The position numbers were made by a program, and so were the translations under genes. Below are positions 1 to 10,194 of a DNA stretch of 64,000 nucleotides, piece after piece (the stretch's first letter is position 1; every line of letters begins with the position of its first letter). The notes under the pieces were generated by a model. The model was not told the DNA's origin. It saw nothing but the letters and a program-made list of their open reading frames with translations, and made no database searches. This DNA comes from Actinomycetota bacterium (lineage in GTDB: Bacteria > Actinomycetota > Actinomycetes > Actinomycetales > Microbacteriaceae): positions 17,701-81,700 of the forward strand of contig JAIUOH010000009.1 of assembly GCA_020161315.1 (NCBI GenBank). Reading direction: 5' to 3'.

Positions 1-612
1 CCAGCCGAGCTCGCCGCCATCTGGCGAGGCGCGTTTCTCGCGCGCGGCTCGGTGACGCCCCCTGGCCGCTCTGCCAGCCTTGAGATTCTGTGCCCGACCA
101 ACGAAGCCGCAATGGCGCTCGTTGGTGCCGCGGGCAGGCTCGGAGTGCAGGCGAAGAGCCGCGAGATTCGTGGCCAGCACAAGGTGCTTATTCGTGACGG
201 CGAGGTCATCGGCCAGATGCTCGGCATCATGGGGGCGACGAAAGCGCAGGCAAAGTGGGATGAACTGCGCAAGGCACGCGAGACCCGCAACACCGCAAAC
301 CGTCTCGTGAACTTCGACGACGCAAACCTGAGGCGTAGCGCGCAGGCGTCTGTCTCGGCATGCGCTCGTGTCGAACGCGCACTTGAGATCCTCGCCGATG
401 AAGTGCCCGAGCACCTGCGCTACGCGGGCGAGCTGCGGCTGACGCACCGCGACGCGAGCCTCGATGAGCTCGGCACGAAAGCAGAGCCGCCGCTTACGAA
501 AGACGCGATTGCAGGCCGCATTCGGCGTCTGCTCGCGCTTGCAGACAAAATGGCCGAGCAGCGCGGGGTGCCCCGCACCGATGCAAATCTCCCAGACGAA
601 ATTGATGTGTAG
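1..612 (+). CDS. whiA: DNA-binding protein WhiA (5' end outside window)
   Basis: This is the C-terminal part of WhiA, the conserved actinobacterial regulator (sporulation factor in Streptomyces, division-linked elsewhere). The frame is open from base 1 with no start, so the gene is cut by the window edge. About 203 residues are visible: the end of the LAGLIDADG-like domain (GAFLARGS near the start, [12 protein letters not shown] after it) and then the helix-turn-helix domain, with [14 protein letters not shown] followed by [14 protein letters not shown] close to the C-terminus. In actinobacteria whiA lies at the end of a uvrC-rapZ-whiA cluster just before the glycolytic genes, which fits the genes that follow. 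Identification is secure; nothing can be said about the missing N-terminus. Confidence 0.93.
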   Translation, partial: PAELAAIWRGAFLARGSVTPPGRSASLEILCPTNEAAMALVGAAGRLGVQAKSREIRGQHKVLIRDGEVIGQMLGIMGATKAQAKWDELRKARETRNTANRLVNFDDANLRRSAQASVSACARVERALEILADEVPEHLRYAGELRLTHRDASLDELGTKAEPPLTKDAIAGRIRRLLALADKMAEQRGVPRTDANLPDEIDV

Positions 613-641
613 TTCACATCTGCCCACGGTAACTTTGAATT
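613..641 (+). promoter_or_regulatory. Possible promoter of sodA
   Basis: TTCACA at 613-618 and TGAATT at 636-641 are separated by 17 nt and lie between the whiA stop and sodA. The -10 match is imperfect (G in place of A at its second position), so this is only a candidate. Confidence 0.28.
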
Positions 642-669
642 AAACACACCCCCACGAATGGAGCACTCG

Positions 670-1287
670 ATGTCTGCGTACACTCTTCCCGAACTGCCCT
701 ACGATTACGCCGCTCTTGAGCCGCACATCAGCGGCAAGATCATGCAGCTGCACCACGACAAGCATCACCAGGCGTACGTGACCGGTGCAAACACCGCACT
801 CGATGCGCTCGCTGAGGCTCGCGAAAGCGGCAACCTCGCAAACGTGAACAAGCTCGAGAAAGACCTTGCGTTCAACGTCGGCGGCCATGTGAACCACACC
901 ATCTTCTGGAACAACCTCTCGCCAGAGGGTGGCGAGCGTCCCGAGGGTGAGCTCGCTGCGGCGCTCGACGAGTACTTTGGCTCGTTCGAGCAGTTCCAGG
1001 CACATTTCACCGCAACTGCAATGGGGGTGCAGGGCAGCGGCTGGGCAGTTCTCGCCTGGGACGCGCTCGGACAGCGCGCAAACGTTGTGCAGCTTTTCGA
1101 CCAGCAGGGCAACCTGCCCGCCGGCACCGTCCCGCTCTTGATGCTTGACGTCTGGGAGCACGCGTACTACCTCGACTACCTCAACGTGCGCGCTGACTAC
1201 GTGAGTGCGTTCTGGAACATTGCAAACTGGGCCGACGTGGCGAAGCGTTTCGACGCTGCGCGCACTCAGACCCCGGGCCTGATCTAG
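670..1287 (+). CDS. sodA: Superoxide dismutase (Fe/Mn family)
   Basis: This is a cytoplasmic Fe/Mn superoxide dismutase of 205 residues, a normal family length, converting superoxide to peroxide and oxygen. The metal ligands are all visible: the first His of [10 protein letters not shown] (about residue 28), the last His of GGHVNH (about residue 76), and Asp and His of DVWEHAYY near residue 165. An upstream in-frame ATG exists at 658, but ATG 670 is preferred because GGAG lies 6 nt before it and the protein then begins [11 protein letters not shown], as the family does. Metal choice (Mn or Fe) cannot be settled by eye. It sits between whiA and pgk, where relatives also carry gap. Confidence 0.95.
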   Translation: MSAYTLPELPYDYAALEPHISGKIMQLHHDKHHQAYVTGANTALDALAEARESGNLANVNKLEKDLAFNVGGHVNHTIFWNNLSPEGGERPEGELAAALDEYFGSFEQFQAHFTATAMGVQGSGWAVLAWDALGQRANVVQLFDQQGNLPAGTVPLLMLDVWEHAYYLDYLNVRADYVSAFWNIANWADVAKRFDAARTQTPGLI

Positions 1288-1312
1288 TTCGGCGAGAGGA
1301 TCTCACCAAGCC

Positions 1313-2515
1313 ATGCGCACACTCGAGTCACTGGGTGACCTACGGTCAAAAACGGTTATCGTTCGTTGCGACCTGAACGTTCCATTGAAAGATGGGGTGA
1401 TTACCGACGACGGCCGCATTCGTGCGTCGCTCACCACTATTCGTGAGCTTCGTGAGGCCGGCGCACGTGTCGTGCTGATCAGCCACCTGGGTCGACCCGA
1501 GGGTAGGCCCGAGGCGAAGTACTCGCTACAGCCCGTCGCGGTGCGCATGGCTGAGCTTCTTGAGGCGCCGGTAGCGTTTGTGCCCGAGACTGTCGGCGCC
1601 GCCGCAACTGCGGCCGTCGAGGCCCTTCGCGACGGTGACGTGGTGCTGCTCGAAAACCTTCGTTTCAATGCGGGTGAGACCAGCAAGGACGATGCTGCAC
1701 GGCGCACCTTCGCTGAGCAGCTTGCCGCATTCGGCGAAGCGTTCGTGTCAGATGGCTTCGGTGTGGTGCACCGTAAGCAGGCGAGCGTCTACGACCTCGC
1801 CCAGTTGCTTCCGAGCGCTGCCGGGCGCCTGGTCGCCGGCGAGCTCGAGGTATTGCAGCGCCTCACGGAGTCACCAGAGCGTCCATATACTGTGGTGCTC
1901 GGCGGCTCAAAAGTCAGTGACAAGCTCGGCGTGATATCGCACCTGCTGCAGCGCGTCGATACGCTGCTCATCGGTGGCGGAATGCTCTTCACCTTTCTCG
2001 CCGCTCAGGGCCACAAGGTGGGCGCAAGCCTGCTCGAGGCAGACCAGCTCGACACCGTGCGCGGTTACCTCGCAGAAGCAGATCGTCTTGGTGTTCGTAT
2101 TGTGCTGCCGACCGACATCGTGGTGGCCGCGGGCTTCGCCGCAGACGCGGCTCACGAGGTGGTCGCCGCAGATGCGATCGAGTCGAGCAGCTTCGGTGCG
2201 GCGGGCCTCGGGCTCGACATCGGGCCAGAGAGCTCGGCGGCCTTTGCGTCAGTTATCGCCGATTCGGCAACCGTATTTTGGAACGGCCCGATGGGCGTCT
2301 TCGAGATGGCGGCGTTCGCCGAAGGCACCCGTACGGTTGCTCGCGCCCTCACCGAAACCGATGGCTTCACCGTGGTAGGGGGCGGCGATTCCGCGGCCGC
2401 GGTTCGTGCCCTCGGCTTCTCTGACAACCAGTTTGGCCACATTTCGACCGGTGGCGGTGCCAGCCTCGAATACCTCGAGGGCAAGAATCTTCCCGGATTG
2501 GAGGTGCTTGCGTGA
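1313..2515 (+). CDS. pgk: Phosphoglycerate kinase
   Basis: This is phosphoglycerate kinase, 400 residues, interconverting 1,3-bisphosphoglycerate + ADP and 3-phosphoglycerate + ATP. The N-terminal signature [14 protein letters not shown], the [12 protein letters not shown] substrate loop, [23 protein letters not shown], and the C-terminal nucleotide-site GPMGVFE and [11 protein letters not shown] are all present, so the enzyme looks intact. The start ATG follows GAGAGG at a reasonable distance. The stop overlaps the tpiA start by 4 nt (GTGA), so the two are translationally coupled. In most relatives gap precedes this gene; here sodA does. Confidence 0.97.
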   Translation: MRTLESLGDLRSKTVIVRCDLNVPLKDGVITDDGRIRASLTTIRELREAGARVVLISHLGRPEGRPEAKYSLQPVAVRMAELLEAPVAFVPETVGAAATAAVEALRDGDVVLLENLRFNAGETSKDDAARRTFAEQLAAFGEAFVSDGFGVVHRKQASVYDLAQLLPSAAGRLVAGELEVLQRLTESPERPYTVVLGGSKVSDKLGVISHLLQRVDTLLIGGGMLFTFLAAQGHKVGASLLEADQLDTVRGYLAEADRLGVRIVLPTDIVVAAGFAADAAHEVVAADAIESSSFGAAGLGLDIGPESSAAFASVIADSATVFWNGPMGVFEMAAFAEGTRTVARALTETDGFTVVGGGDSAAAVRALGFSDNQFGHISTGGGASLEYLEGKNLPGLEVLA

Positions 2516-3366
2516 GCGAGCAACAGCCCACAGCATCTCAGCAGACACTTGAGGCTTCGGCCGTGCCGCAGGAGCAGTACGCCGCGCGCGTACCGCTCAT
2601 CGCCGGCAACTGGAAGATGAATCTCGACCACCTGCAGGCGATCGCGCTCGTGCAGAAGCTTGCATGGTCGCTGAAAGATGTGAAGCACGACTTCGGTGAC
2701 GTCGAAGTGGCGGTGTTTCCGCCCTTCACTGATCTGCGTTCGGTGCAGACCCTGCTCGCCGCAGACAAGCTTTCGCTCGCTCTCGGTGCGCAAGATGTCT
2801 CGCCGCACCTCTCGGGAGCCTTCACCGGTGACATTTCAGCTCAGTTTCTGGCGAAACTCGATACGCGTTACGTGCTCGTTGGGCATTCGGAGCGCCGACA
2901 CGGGCACGGTGAAAGCAACGATGTCGTCGCCGCAAAGGCGAATGCAGTTGCGGCGCAGGGCATGGTTCCTATGATCTGCGTGGGAGAGACCGCAGAAGAC
3001 CTCGCGGAGCAGGGCGCTGCCGCTGTGCCGCTCGCACAGCTCGAGGCTGCGATTGCGGGTCTTCCGAAGGACGCTGAGTTCGTGGTCGCCTACGAACCCG
3101 TATGGGCCATCGGGAGCGGCGAGCCAGCTACTGCCGAGCAGGCCGAGCAGGTGTGTGCCGCCCTTCGCGCAAAGATCGGAGAGCTGCGTGACGCAAAGGT
3201 CGCGGCCGAAACTCGCGTGCTCTACGGCGGTTCGGTCACAAGCCAGAACGTCGCGGGTTTTCTGCGCCAGCCGAACGTCGACGGCGCACTCGTCGGCGGT
3301 GCGAGCCTTGACTCCCAAGAGTTTTCTCGCATCGTGCAGTTCAAGAAGCACGTGACCGGCGCCTAG
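2512..3366 (+). CDS. tpiA: Triosephosphate isomerase
   Basis: This is triosephosphate isomerase, interconverting dihydroxyacetone phosphate and glyceraldehyde 3-phosphate. Catalytic landmarks are GNWKMN (Lys), GHSERR (His) and [11 protein letters not shown] (Glu plus the flexible loop), with [11 protein letters not shown] and [10 protein letters not shown] forming the phosphate site. The length of 284 residues exceeds the usual 250-260 because about 28 residues precede the first beta strand. The GTG start overlapping the pgk stop is supported by coupling; no internal start gives a better fit, so the N-terminal extension seems real. Confidence 0.96.
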   Translation: MSEQQPTASQQTLEASAVPQEQYAARVPLIAGNWKMNLDHLQAIALVQKLAWSLKDVKHDFGDVEVAVFPPFTDLRSVQTLLAADKLSLALGAQDVSPHLSGAFTGDISAQFLAKLDTRYVLVGHSERRHGHGESNDVVAAKANAVAAQGMVPMICVGETAEDLAEQGAAAVPLAQLEAAIAGLPKDAEFVVAYEPVWAIGSGEPATAEQAEQVCAALRAKIGELRDAKVAAETRVLYGGSVTSQNVAGFLRQPNVDGALVGGASLDSQEFSRIVQFKKHVTGA

Positions 3367-3370
3367 GCGT

Positions 3371-3376
3371 TATACT
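3371..3376 (+). promoter_or_regulatory. Possible -10 element of secG
   Basis: TATACT lies just after the tpiA stop and 36 nt before the secG GTG start. It matches TANNNT well, but no convincing -35 was found, so a separate secG promoter is only suggested. Confidence 0.3.
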
Positions 3377-3412
3377 GGTCGTTGGTTTGTACACATTGAA
3401 AGGGCTGCACTC

Positions 3413-3661
3413 GTGCTCATTTTGAAGATCGCGCTGATTAGTTTGTTGGTGCTCACGAGCCTGCTGCTCACCCTGTTCATCCTGTTGCACAAGGGTCGCG
3501 GCGGTGGCCTCTCTGACATGTTTGGTGGCGGCGTCACCTCGAGCCTTGGCTCGTCTGGTGTTGCCGAGCGCAACCTGAACCGCATCACGATCGTTGTGTC
3601 GCTTGTCTGGTTTGCTTCGATCGTTGGCCTTGGCCTGATCGCTCGCTTCTCGGTCGTATAG
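3413..3661 (+). CDS. secG: Preprotein translocase subunit SecG
   Basis: This is SecG, the small accessory subunit of the SecYEG translocon in the cytoplasmic membrane. It has 82 residues and two hydrophobic helices (about residues 3-24 and 57-77) joined by a cytoplasmic loop carrying the family pattern LLHKGRGGGLSDMFGGG. A GTG start is used. The position after tpiA is the classical actinobacterial one, which supports the call for such a small protein. Confidence 0.95.
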   Translation: MLILKIALISLLVLTSLLLTLFILLHKGRGGGLSDMFGGGVTSSLGSSGVAERNLNRITIVVSLVWFASIVGLGLIARFSVV

Positions 3662-3760
3662 CGCACATCGCTTCACGCGCCGACATGCCTTTTCAGGTAG
3701 CGCGTCGGTTGAGCTGAGAAGCAAAATTTCACGGGCTTCACGCCCACAGAAAGGTATTAC

Positions 3761-4129
3761 GTGTCTGGCAGCAATGCAATTCGCGGCGCCCGAGTTGGCT
3801 CGGGCCCAATGGGTGAGATGGATCATGGAGTGCGCGCTGAGCGCATCGCGGTCTCATACTTCGACATCTTGGGTAACGAGACGGTGCGCTATTTCGCGGC
3901 CGATGTCGATCCCGAAGAGATCCCTGATCAGATCGACTCACCCCACAGTGGCCTTCCGGCGGGTCGAGACCAGCAGAATCCACCGGAGCTGCTGAAGAAC
4001 GAGCCCTACAAGACGCACCTCGCTTATGTGAAGGAGCGTCGCACGCCAGAAGAGGCCGAAGAGCTGCTCGAGCAGGCGCTGCAAAAGCTGCGTGCCCGCC
4101 GCGGCAGCGCCGCACCCAAGGCTGCATAG
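3761..4129 (+). CDS. RbpA-family RNA polymerase-binding protein, divergent paralogue
   Basis: This 122-residue protein belongs to the RbpA family, actinobacterial factors that bind RNA polymerase and group 1/2 sigma factors and stimulate initiation. It has the basic N-terminal segment (RGARVGSGPMGEMDHG), a small core domain (about residues 27-72), and the C-terminal sigma-interacting helices (KTHLAYVKERRTPEEAEELL, then LQKLRARRG). The core has no Cys, so it cannot bind zinc there. The sigma helix differs from the canonical THWDMLLERRS seen in the second RbpA at 48759. GTG is chosen as start because AAGG lies 6 nt upstream. It follows secG with about 100 nt between, and its mRNA ends at the terminator just downstream. 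Confidence 0.88.
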   Translation: MSGSNAIRGARVGSGPMGEMDHGVRAERIAVSYFDILGNETVRYFAADVDPEEIPDQIDSPHSGLPAGRDQQNPPELLKNEPYKTHLAYVKERRTPEEAEELLEQALQKLRARRGSAAPKAA

Positions 4130-4142
4130 CAAGTCGCTTCAT

Positions 4143-4178
4143 AAAAATGGGGAGTCCGATACGGACTCCCCATTTTTT
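4143..4178. terminator. Bidirectional intrinsic terminator between rbpA-like gene and pgi
   Basis: A 16-bp perfect stem (4143-4158 with 4162-4177) has a 3-nt loop, with A-tracts on the left and T-tracts on the right, so it can stop transcription from both convergent genes. Confidence 0.9.
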
Positions 4179-4187
4179 GTTGCTCGC

Positions 4188-5843
4188 CTACAGTAGCGAG
4201 GCGATTGCGTGGGCGTCGCGCATGCGCAGGGCGATCACGGGGCGTCCGTGGGCGGCCAACACGTTGCGGTCACCGGCAGCCTGAGCTGAGATCAATTGCC
4301 CAAAGGTCATCTCGGATGCGGCAATGGGAAGGTCGGCTGCTGGGCTGTCGAGCAACTGCAAGAACACTCCGAGTGCCGGCCCACCCTTATGCAGCTGGCC
4401 TGTGGAGTGCAAGAAACGCGGACCCCAGCCGAGCGTGACGGGCACCCCGAGCCTGTCGGCAAGGACGTCTCGAAGTGCGACGAGATGCCTCGAGACCTCT
4501 TCGTCGCTCCGGTCAAGGTAGGCCTGGATGGCGAGGTACCCACCCGATGGAATCGAAGCCTCTAAGGCCGCTTGCAGCTCGGCGATGTTCTGCGGCACTG
4601 CGTGAGCAAGCGCATCGTCGGCGTTCAATGCTCGGACCACGTGGTCAGCAACCACAACTGAGGTGCGGGGCATATCGCTCAACTCGCCAAGCACGCTTTC
4701 GCTGGTGCGCGGAGCATCGAGCAGCTTACGCGCCGCAACCTTTGCCGACTCCACGTCTGGCTGGTTGAAGGGGTCGACGCCCATGCAGTGCCCAAGCATT
4801 GCGGTGGCAAACTCCCAGAGCAGCAGCTGTGCGCCGAGCGGCGCGTACACGAGCACTTCGAAGTCTTCGAGCTCGCGATCAGAGAGATCTTTACCGCCTT
4901 CGAGCAGCCACTCGAGATTAATCACGAGAGACGAGGCGGGTGCCGATGTCTGGTGTGCCTCCGGTGAGTGTTCACTTATGGCGACTGGCAGCACGCCCTG
5001 ACCGTTTTTGCCTGTGGACTCGGCGACGAGTTGCTCGATCCATGCCGAGATGCCGGCTGGTTCGTTCTCACACTCGTGCAACACGATTGCATAGCGCTCG
5101 GGCAGGCCACAGATGATTGCAGAGGTAAGTTGCAGAGCAGGGTTGGATGGAATGTCAGCGATAAGTTGCTCGCGTACTGCTGCTGCCTCGGCGACTAGCT
5201 CGCGAACGTTTGCTCCGGCGAGGCCAGACGGTACTAGGCCGAAAGCGGTGAGCGCCGAGAATCTGCCCCCCACGTTGGGGTTTGCGCGAAAGACGCGGTA
5301 GCCCTTGGCGCTTGAACCGTCATCAAGCGGGGAGCCGGGGTCGGTGACGATCACGATGTGCGCGGCGGGGTCGAGCCCGGCGTTGCGATAGGCGGCTTCG
5401 AAGGCCAGGAGGTGGCTGCGTGTCTCGATGGTGCCGCCAGACTTCGACGCCACTACGACCACCGTGCGTTCAAGCGCACCGTGGAGTGCGCGCGCAACCT
5501 GAGTCGGATGCGTCGAGTCGAGCACCTCGAGTGCCACAGCGTAGCGCTGGCAGATGACTTCTGGAGCGAGGCTCGACCCGCCCATGCCGCAGAGCACGAC
5601 ACGGTCGATGCCCCGGCTTTGCAGCTCGGCACGCAAGGCCTCGACCTCGGCGATGATTGCTTCCGCCTCGGCCGTCGCCACCACCCAGTCAAGTCGAATG
5701 CGCGCCTCTGCCTCAGCTTCTGGGCCCCACAGAGTTGCGTCGCGTGCGCCGAGCCGGCTTGCCACCCGCGCCTCGATGAGGCGCCCGATGAGCTCGTCGC
5801 GCATCGGAGCGAGCGATCGGTCTCCAGACTCGACACCAATCAT
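4188..5843 (-). CDS. pgi: Glucose-6-phosphate isomerase
   Basis: This is the actinobacterial form of phosphoglucose isomerase (551 residues), interconverting glucose 6-phosphate and fructose 6-phosphate. It carries two SIS-type sugar isomerase regions: [11 protein letters not shown] and [11 protein letters not shown] in the first half, and [10 protein letters not shown] with the SEH... segment in the second. It resembles the isomerase half of known transaldolase/PGI fusion proteins more than the E. coli enzyme. The chosen ATG overlaps the tal stop by 4 nt (ATGA), which argues against upstream in-frame starts. Relatives usually have zwf-opcA-pgl downstream of it; here the terminator and the RbpA-like gene follow at once. 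Confidence 0.92.
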   Translation of the reverse strand: MIGVESGDRSLAPMRDELIGRLIEARVASRLGARDATLWGPEAEAEARIRLDWVVATAEAEAIIAEVEALRAELQSRGIDRVVLCGMGGSSLAPEVICQRYAVALEVLDSTHPTQVARALHGALERTVVVVASKSGGTIETRSHLLAFEAAYRNAGLDPAAHIVIVTDPGSPLDDGSSAKGYRVFRANPNVGGRFSALTAFGLVPSGLAGANVRELVAEAAAVREQLIADIPSNPALQLTSAIICGLPERYAIVLHECENEPAGISAWIEQLVAESTGKNGQGVLPVAISEHSPEAHQTSAPASSLVINLEWLLEGGKDLSDRELEDFEVLVYAPLGAQLLLWEFATAMLGHCMGVDPFNQPDVESAKVAARKLLDAPRTSESVLGELSDMPRTSVVVADHVVRALNADDALAHAVPQNIAELQAALEASIPSGGYLAIQAYLDRSDEEVSRHLVALRDVLADRLGVPVTLGWGPRFLHSTGQLHKGGPALGVFLQLLDSPAADLPIAASEMTFGQLISAQAAGDRNVLAAHGRPVIALRMRDAHAIASLL

Positions 5844-6949
5844 GCTTGTGCCTTGAGCGCACTTTCTACGGTTGCGAGCAACTCTGACCAAGAAGCCTCA
5901 AACTTCTGCAGCCCCTCAAGCTCGAGTTTTTCGGTGACCTCGTTGTAGTCGATGCCGAGGCCGTCGAGATCGTTGAGCAGCAGATCGCTCTCTCGGTAGG
6001 ATCCGGTCACCGTGTCACCCTGCACCTCGCCATGGTCGGCGAATGCGTTGAGAGTGGCTTCTGGCATGGTGTTCACCACATCTGCGGCAACGAGCCCGCT
6101 CACGTAGAGCGTGTCGGGTAGCGCAGGGTCTTTCACGCCGGTCGAGGCCCAGAGTGGGCGCTGCAGCTTCGCGCCGAGATCGAGCAGCATGCGAGCTCGC
6201 TCGCTCGCAAAACCCTGCTCGAACACCTCGTAGGCAAGGCGGGCGTTCGCCAGGCCTGCCTGCGATTTGAGGGCGAGGGCGTCATTGGTGCCGAGCGCAG
6301 AAAGCCTTGCATCGATCTCGGTGTCGACCCGCGACACGAAGAAAGACGCAACCGAGTGAATCTTCGAAATTTCGTGACCAGCGGCGCGAGCACGCTCGAG
6401 GCCAACGAGATACGCGTTGATGACCTGACGGTAGCGAGCGAGGCTGAAGATCAGGGTCACGTTGACGCTGATACCTGAGCCGATAACCTCACTGATCGCC
6501 TCGAGCCCCTCAGCTGTTGCGGGGATCTTGATCATCGCGTTCTCGCGGTCAACCTTCTCCCAGAGCTCTCGAGCCTGCGCAATCGTGCCCGTCGTGTCGC
6601 GTGCGAGATCGGGGGAGACCTCGATCGATACCCTGCCGTCACGTCCGCCGCTCGCGGCATAGACCGGTGCAAGCACATCGCAGGCGTCAGCAACATCGGC
6701 GCACATCAGGTCAAACACCGTCTGCTCTGCGGTCGAACCCGAAGCTGCGTGCGCTGTAATGCGGTCTCCGTAACCGATGCCCGCACCGATTGCGTTCGCG
6801 AAGATGGTGGGGTTCGTGGTGACCCCGACCACACTCTGCGATTCGATGACGTCTGCGAGGTTTCCACTCTCGATACGTGACCGAGAGAGGTCATCGAGCC
6901 AGATGCTGACACCAGCAGCGCTGAGCTCGGCGGTGCGTTGATTGCTCAT
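5840..6949 (-). CDS. tal: Transaldolase
   Basis: This is transaldolase (369 residues, the normal length for the long actinobacterial type), moving a dihydroxyacetone unit between sugar phosphates in the non-oxidative pentose phosphate pathway. [12 protein letters not shown] near the N-terminus, [13 protein letters not shown], and the Schiff-base lysine region [14 protein letters not shown] are visible, followed by the [11 protein letters not shown] strand. It lies between tkt and pgi on the same strand and overlaps pgi by 4 nt, so the three form one operon. Confidence 0.96.
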   Translation of the reverse strand: MSNQRTAELSAAGVSIWLDDLSRSRIESGNLADVIESQSVVGVTTNPTIFANAIGAGIGYGDRITAHAASGSTAEQTVFDLMCADVADACDVLAPVYAASGGRDGRVSIEVSPDLARDTTGTIAQARELWEKVDRENAMIKIPATAEGLEAISEVIGSGISVNVTLIFSLARYRQVINAYLVGLERARAAGHEISKIHSVASFFVSRVDTEIDARLSALGTNDALALKSQAGLANARLAYEVFEQGFASERARMLLDLGAKLQRPLWASTGVKDPALPDTLYVSGLVAADVVNTMPEATLNAFADHGEVQGDTVTGSYRESDLLLNDLDGLGIDYNEVTEKLELEGLQKFEASWSELLATVESALKAQA

Positions 6950-6983
6950 GAGACTGAAATACCTTCTCTTAACGGGTGCGAAA

Positions 6984-9089
6984 CTAGGCGGTGAGCGACG
7001 ATTTGGCAGCCGCCACCACGGCTTCTGCGGTCACGCCAAACTCGCGGAACAGCGTCTCGGCATCGGCCGACGCGCCGAAGTGCTCAATGCTGACCGAGCG
7101 ACCGCGGTCACCCACGATTTCGCGCCAACCGAGCGCAATACCTGCCTCAACGCTGACGCGCGCGGTGACAGCCGCGGGCAGCACCGATTCGCGGTACTCA
7201 GGAGTTTGCTCTGCAAACCACTCGAGGCAGGGTGCCGACACGACGCGAGCACCAATGCCCTCGGCAGCAAGCTGCTCACGCGCGCTGACAGCGAGCTGCA
7301 CCTCACTGCCGGTTGCAACGAGAATCACGTCGACCGTGCCGGTCGGCGACTCTGCGAGTACGTAGGCGCCCTGACGCACACCCTCGGCCGAAGCAAACGA
7401 TTCGCCAGCTGCCGCACCCTCGCCGCGAGCGAAGACGGGCACGTTCTGCCGCGTGAGCGCGATGCCGGTCGGGCCTGCGTGGCGGCTCAGCATCTCGTGC
7501 CAGGCGACCGAGACCTCGTTGGCGTCTGCGGGGCGCACCATCGCGAGGTTTGGAATCGCGCGCAGCGAGGCAATGTGCTCGATGGGCTGGTGCGTGGGGC
7601 CGTCTTCGCCGAGGCCGATCGAGTCGTGCGTCCACACGAAGATGCTCGGTACGTTCATGAGTGCGGCGAGGCGCACAGCCGGGCGCATGTAGTCGGCAAA
7701 CTGCAAGAAGGTGCCCGCGTAGCTGCGGGTCTTGCCGTGCAGCTGAATGCCGTTAATGATTGCAGCCATGGCGTGCTCGCGAATACCGAAGTGCAGCACA
7801 CGGCCGTAGGGGTCGCCCGTCCAGCTGCCCGTCGAGTGGTGGGCGGGCACGAACGAGGGCGCACCATTGATGGTCGTGTTGTTCGAACCTGCGAGGTCGG
7901 CTGAGCCGCCCCAGAGCTCGGGCATAAGCGGCGCGAGGGAGTTGATGACCTTGCCGCTGGCCGAGCGGGTTGCGACGCTGGTGCCGGCTTCGAACACTGG
8001 CAGCGCCTCGGTAGCGCCATCGGGCAACGCTCCCGACTCGAGTCGATCGAGCAGCGCCTTGCGCTCGGGATTTGCGGCGGCCCAGGCGTCAAAGCCCTGC
8101 TGCCACGCAGCGCGGTCATCGGCCGCGCGCTCGACAAGCGCGCGCGCGTGGGCGATAACCTCGGGCGCGATCACGAAGTGTTGCTCGGGGTCGAAACCGA
8201 GCTCGCGCTTCAGGCCGGTGAGCTCATCGCTGCCGAGCGCCGAACCGTGAATGCCGCCGGTGTTCTGCTTGCCGGGCGACGGCCAGCCAATGATGGTCTT
8301 CAGAATGATAAGGGTCGGCTTCTGCGACTCGGCCTTCGCCGACTCGATTGCGGCGAAGAGCGCCGGGAGATCCTCGTGGTACTCGGCGCCGTTCATGCCG
8401 CCAGCGCGCCAGTCGACCTCGAGCACCTGCCAGCCGTACGCCTCGTAGCGCTGGCGCACGTTCTCGCTGTAGGCGATATCGGTGTCGTCTTCGATCGAGA
8501 TCTGGTTCGAATCGTAAATCGCGATGAGGTTGCCGAGCTCCTGGTGGCCAGCGAGCGACGAAGCCTCGGCGGTGACGCCCTCCTGCAAGTCGCCGTCGCC
8601 CGCGATCACGTAGGTGAAGTGATCGAATGGGCTCGTGCCCGGTGCTGCATCCGGGTCGAACAGGCCGCGCTCGTAGCGCTGCGCGTACGCGAAGCCGACA
8701 GCCGAAGCGAGGCCCTGGCCGAGCGGGCCTGTGGTGATCTCAACGCCGTCGGTGTGACCGAACTCGGGGTGGCCCGGGGTCTTCGAACCCCAGCTGCGCA
8801 GTGCCTCAATGTCGCCGAGCTCGAGGCCGAAGCCGCCGAGGTACAGCTGCACGTACTGGGTGAGCGAGCTGTGGCCGATCGAGAGAATGAATCGGTCGCG
8901 ACCAATCCAGCCGGCATCGCGAGGGTCGTGGCGCATGACCTTCTGGTACAGCAGGTACGCTGCGGGGGCCAAGCTAATCGCGGTGCCGGGGTGGCCGTTG
9001 CCAACCTTCTCAACCGCATCTGCTGCGAGCACACGCGCGGTGTCTACCGCGCGATCGTCGAGCTCATCCCACTGCAATACACTGCCCAC
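6984..9089 (-). CDS. tkt: Transketolase
   Basis: This is transketolase (701 residues), a thiamine diphosphate enzyme transferring two-carbon units in the pentose phosphate pathway. The N-terminal [18 protein letters not shown], the ThDP/Mg motif [18 protein letters not shown] continuing to [13 protein letters not shown], the pyrimidine domain with [14 protein letters not shown], and the C-terminal [13 protein letters not shown] are all present. The GTG start is preceded by GAAAGG about 9 nt upstream. It is first in the tkt-tal-pgi operon and divergent from ctaB. Confidence 0.97.
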   Translation of the reverse strand: MGSVLQWDELDDRAVDTARVLAADAVEKVGNGHPGTAISLAPAAYLLYQKVMRHDPRDAGWIGRDRFILSIGHSSLTQYVQLYLGGFGLELGDIEALRSWGSKTPGHPEFGHTDGVEITTGPLGQGLASAVGFAYAQRYERGLFDPDAAPGTSPFDHFTYVIAGDGDLQEGVTAEASSLAGHQELGNLIAIYDSNQISIEDDTDIAYSENVRQRYEAYGWQVLEVDWRAGGMNGAEYHEDLPALFAAIESAKAESQKPTLIILKTIIGWPSPGKQNTGGIHGSALGSDELTGLKRELGFDPEQHFVIAPEVIAHARALVERAADDRAAWQQGFDAWAAANPERKALLDRLESGALPDGATEALPVFEAGTSVATRSASGKVINSLAPLMPELWGGSADLAGSNNTTINGAPSFVPAHHSTGSWTGDPYGRVLHFGIREHAMAAIINGIQLHGKTRSYAGTFLQFADYMRPAVRLAALMNVPSIFVWTHDSIGLGEDGPTHQPIEHIASLRAIPNLAMVRPADANEVSVAWHEMLSRHAGPTGIALTRQNVPVFARGEGAAAGESFASAEGVRQGAYVLAESPTGTVDVILVATGSEVQLAVSAREQLAAEGIGARVVSAPCLEWFAEQTPEYRESVLPAAVTARVSVEAGIALGWREIVGDRGRSVSIEHFGASADAETLFREFGVTAEAVVAAAKSSLTA

Positions 9090-9168
9090 TGAATCGGACC
9101 TTTCTCAAGTTTTCATGGCTCGGCGCAGCCCCGCCGAGCACCAGAGACAAGCCTACCGTGAGAGCGGG

Positions 9169-9174
9169 TACGAT
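9169..9174 (+). promoter_or_regulatory. -10 element for (near-)leaderless ctaB transcript
   Basis: TACGAT ends 5 nt before GTG 9180 and 8 nt before ATG 9183, and no ribosome-binding site precedes either codon. This suggests an mRNA starting at or next to the start codon. Confidence 0.42.
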
Positions 9175-9179
9175 AGAAC

Positions 9180-10115
9180 GTGATGTCCACCGAAACTCTC
9201 TCCTCAGTTCAGTCAGGTGCCGGGCCGCGAAAGATTGGCTTCGTGCGCACGGTGAAGGCGTACGTTTCGCTCACCAAGCCGCGTGTCATGGAGCTTTTGC
9301 TCGTCGTGACCGTGCCCGCCATGATTCTTGCCGAGGGCAGCCTGCCAAATCTGTGGCTTGTGCTCGCCACGCTGCTCGGCGGCGCAATGAGTGCTGGCTC
9401 GGCCGGTGCTTTCAACTGCTACATCGACCGCGACATGGATCGCCGCATGAAGCGCACCTCGAAGCGCCCGCTTGTGACGGGTGAGATCAGCGACCGCAAC
9501 GCGCTGATTTTCTCGTGGGTGCTCGGCGTGCTCTCTGTCGTGTGGCTGTGGTTTACCACCAACTGGCTTGCGGCGGCGCTTTCGGCGGCTGCGATCTTCT
9601 TCTACGTGGTGATTTACACTTTGCTGCTGAAGCGCCACAGCGAGCAGAACATCATCTGGGGCGGTATCGCTGGGTGTTTCCCAGTGCTCATCGGTTGGGC
9701 GGCAGTGACTGGCTCGCTCGACTGGCCCGCATGGATTTTCTTCCTCATCATCTTCCTCTGGACCCCGCCGCACTACTGGCCGCTCTCGATGAAGTACCGC
9801 GACGACTACGCAAACGCTGGCGTGCCGATGCTCGGCGTGGTGCGCGGTCGCGCGACGGTCGGCCTGCAGATCATCTTGTACGCGTGGGCGACCTTTGCCT
9901 CGAGCCTGCTGCTGATCCCCGTCGCTCAGATGGGAATCGTCTACACGGTCGTCGCTCTCGTGACAGGCGGCTGGTTCGTGTTCGAGTCGCACCGTCTCTA
10001 CGGCAGCGCGATTCGCGGCCAAGAGGGCAAGCCGATGAAGGTATTCCACGGCTCGATCGCCTACCTCTCGCTGCTGTCGCTTGCGATTGCGGTGGATCCG
10101 CTGCTGCCGTTCTAG
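9180..10115 (+). CDS. ctaB: Protoheme IX farnesyltransferase (heme O synthase)
   Basis: This is heme O synthase, a UbiA-type polytopic membrane prenyltransferase adding a farnesyl group to heme b for cytochrome oxidase. The first Asp-rich motif [15 protein letters not shown] (about residue 79) and the second, [13 protein letters not shown], are present, and roughly nine hydrophobic helices can be counted in 311 residues. [12 protein letters not shown] near the N-terminus is typical. The start is either GTG 9180 or the adjacent ATG 9183; a -10-like box directly upstream makes leaderless translation likely. It is divergent from tkt, the standard actinobacterial arrangement. Confidence 0.96.
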   Translation: MMSTETLSSVQSGAGPRKIGFVRTVKAYVSLTKPRVMELLLVVTVPAMILAEGSLPNLWLVLATLLGGAMSAGSAGAFNCYIDRDMDRRMKRTSKRPLVTGEISDRNALIFSWVLGVLSVVWLWFTTNWLAAALSAAAIFFYVVIYTLLLKRHSEQNIIWGGIAGCFPVLIGWAAVTGSLDWPAWIFFLIIFLWTPPHYWPLSMKYRDDYANAGVPMLGVVRGRATVGLQIILYAWATFASSLLLIPVAQMGIVYTVVALVTGGWFVFESHRLYGSAIRGQEGKPMKVFHGSIAYLSLLSLAIAVDPLLPF

Positions 10116-10182
10116 CATCGGGTCATCACGCGGCTGAAGTAATACTCCGAAACCCGAAATGAGTCCGAAGCACCAGCGGGTT

Positions 10183-10188
10183 TAGGCT
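10183..10188 (+). promoter_or_regulatory. -10 element (TAGGCT), leaderless start
   Basis: TAGGCT ends 6 nt before ATG 10195 and there is no ribosome-binding site, so transcription probably begins at the start codon. Confidence 0.5.
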
Positions 10189-10194
10189 GACAGC

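Noticed and set aside
6942-7904. Plus-strand open frame opposite tkt
   Set aside because: Shadow of tkt; composition is typical of an antisense frame in high-GC DNA.
8148-9092. Long plus-strand open frame opposite tkt
   Set aside because: Transketolase motifs cover the minus strand throughout; the opposite frame has no recognisable domain.
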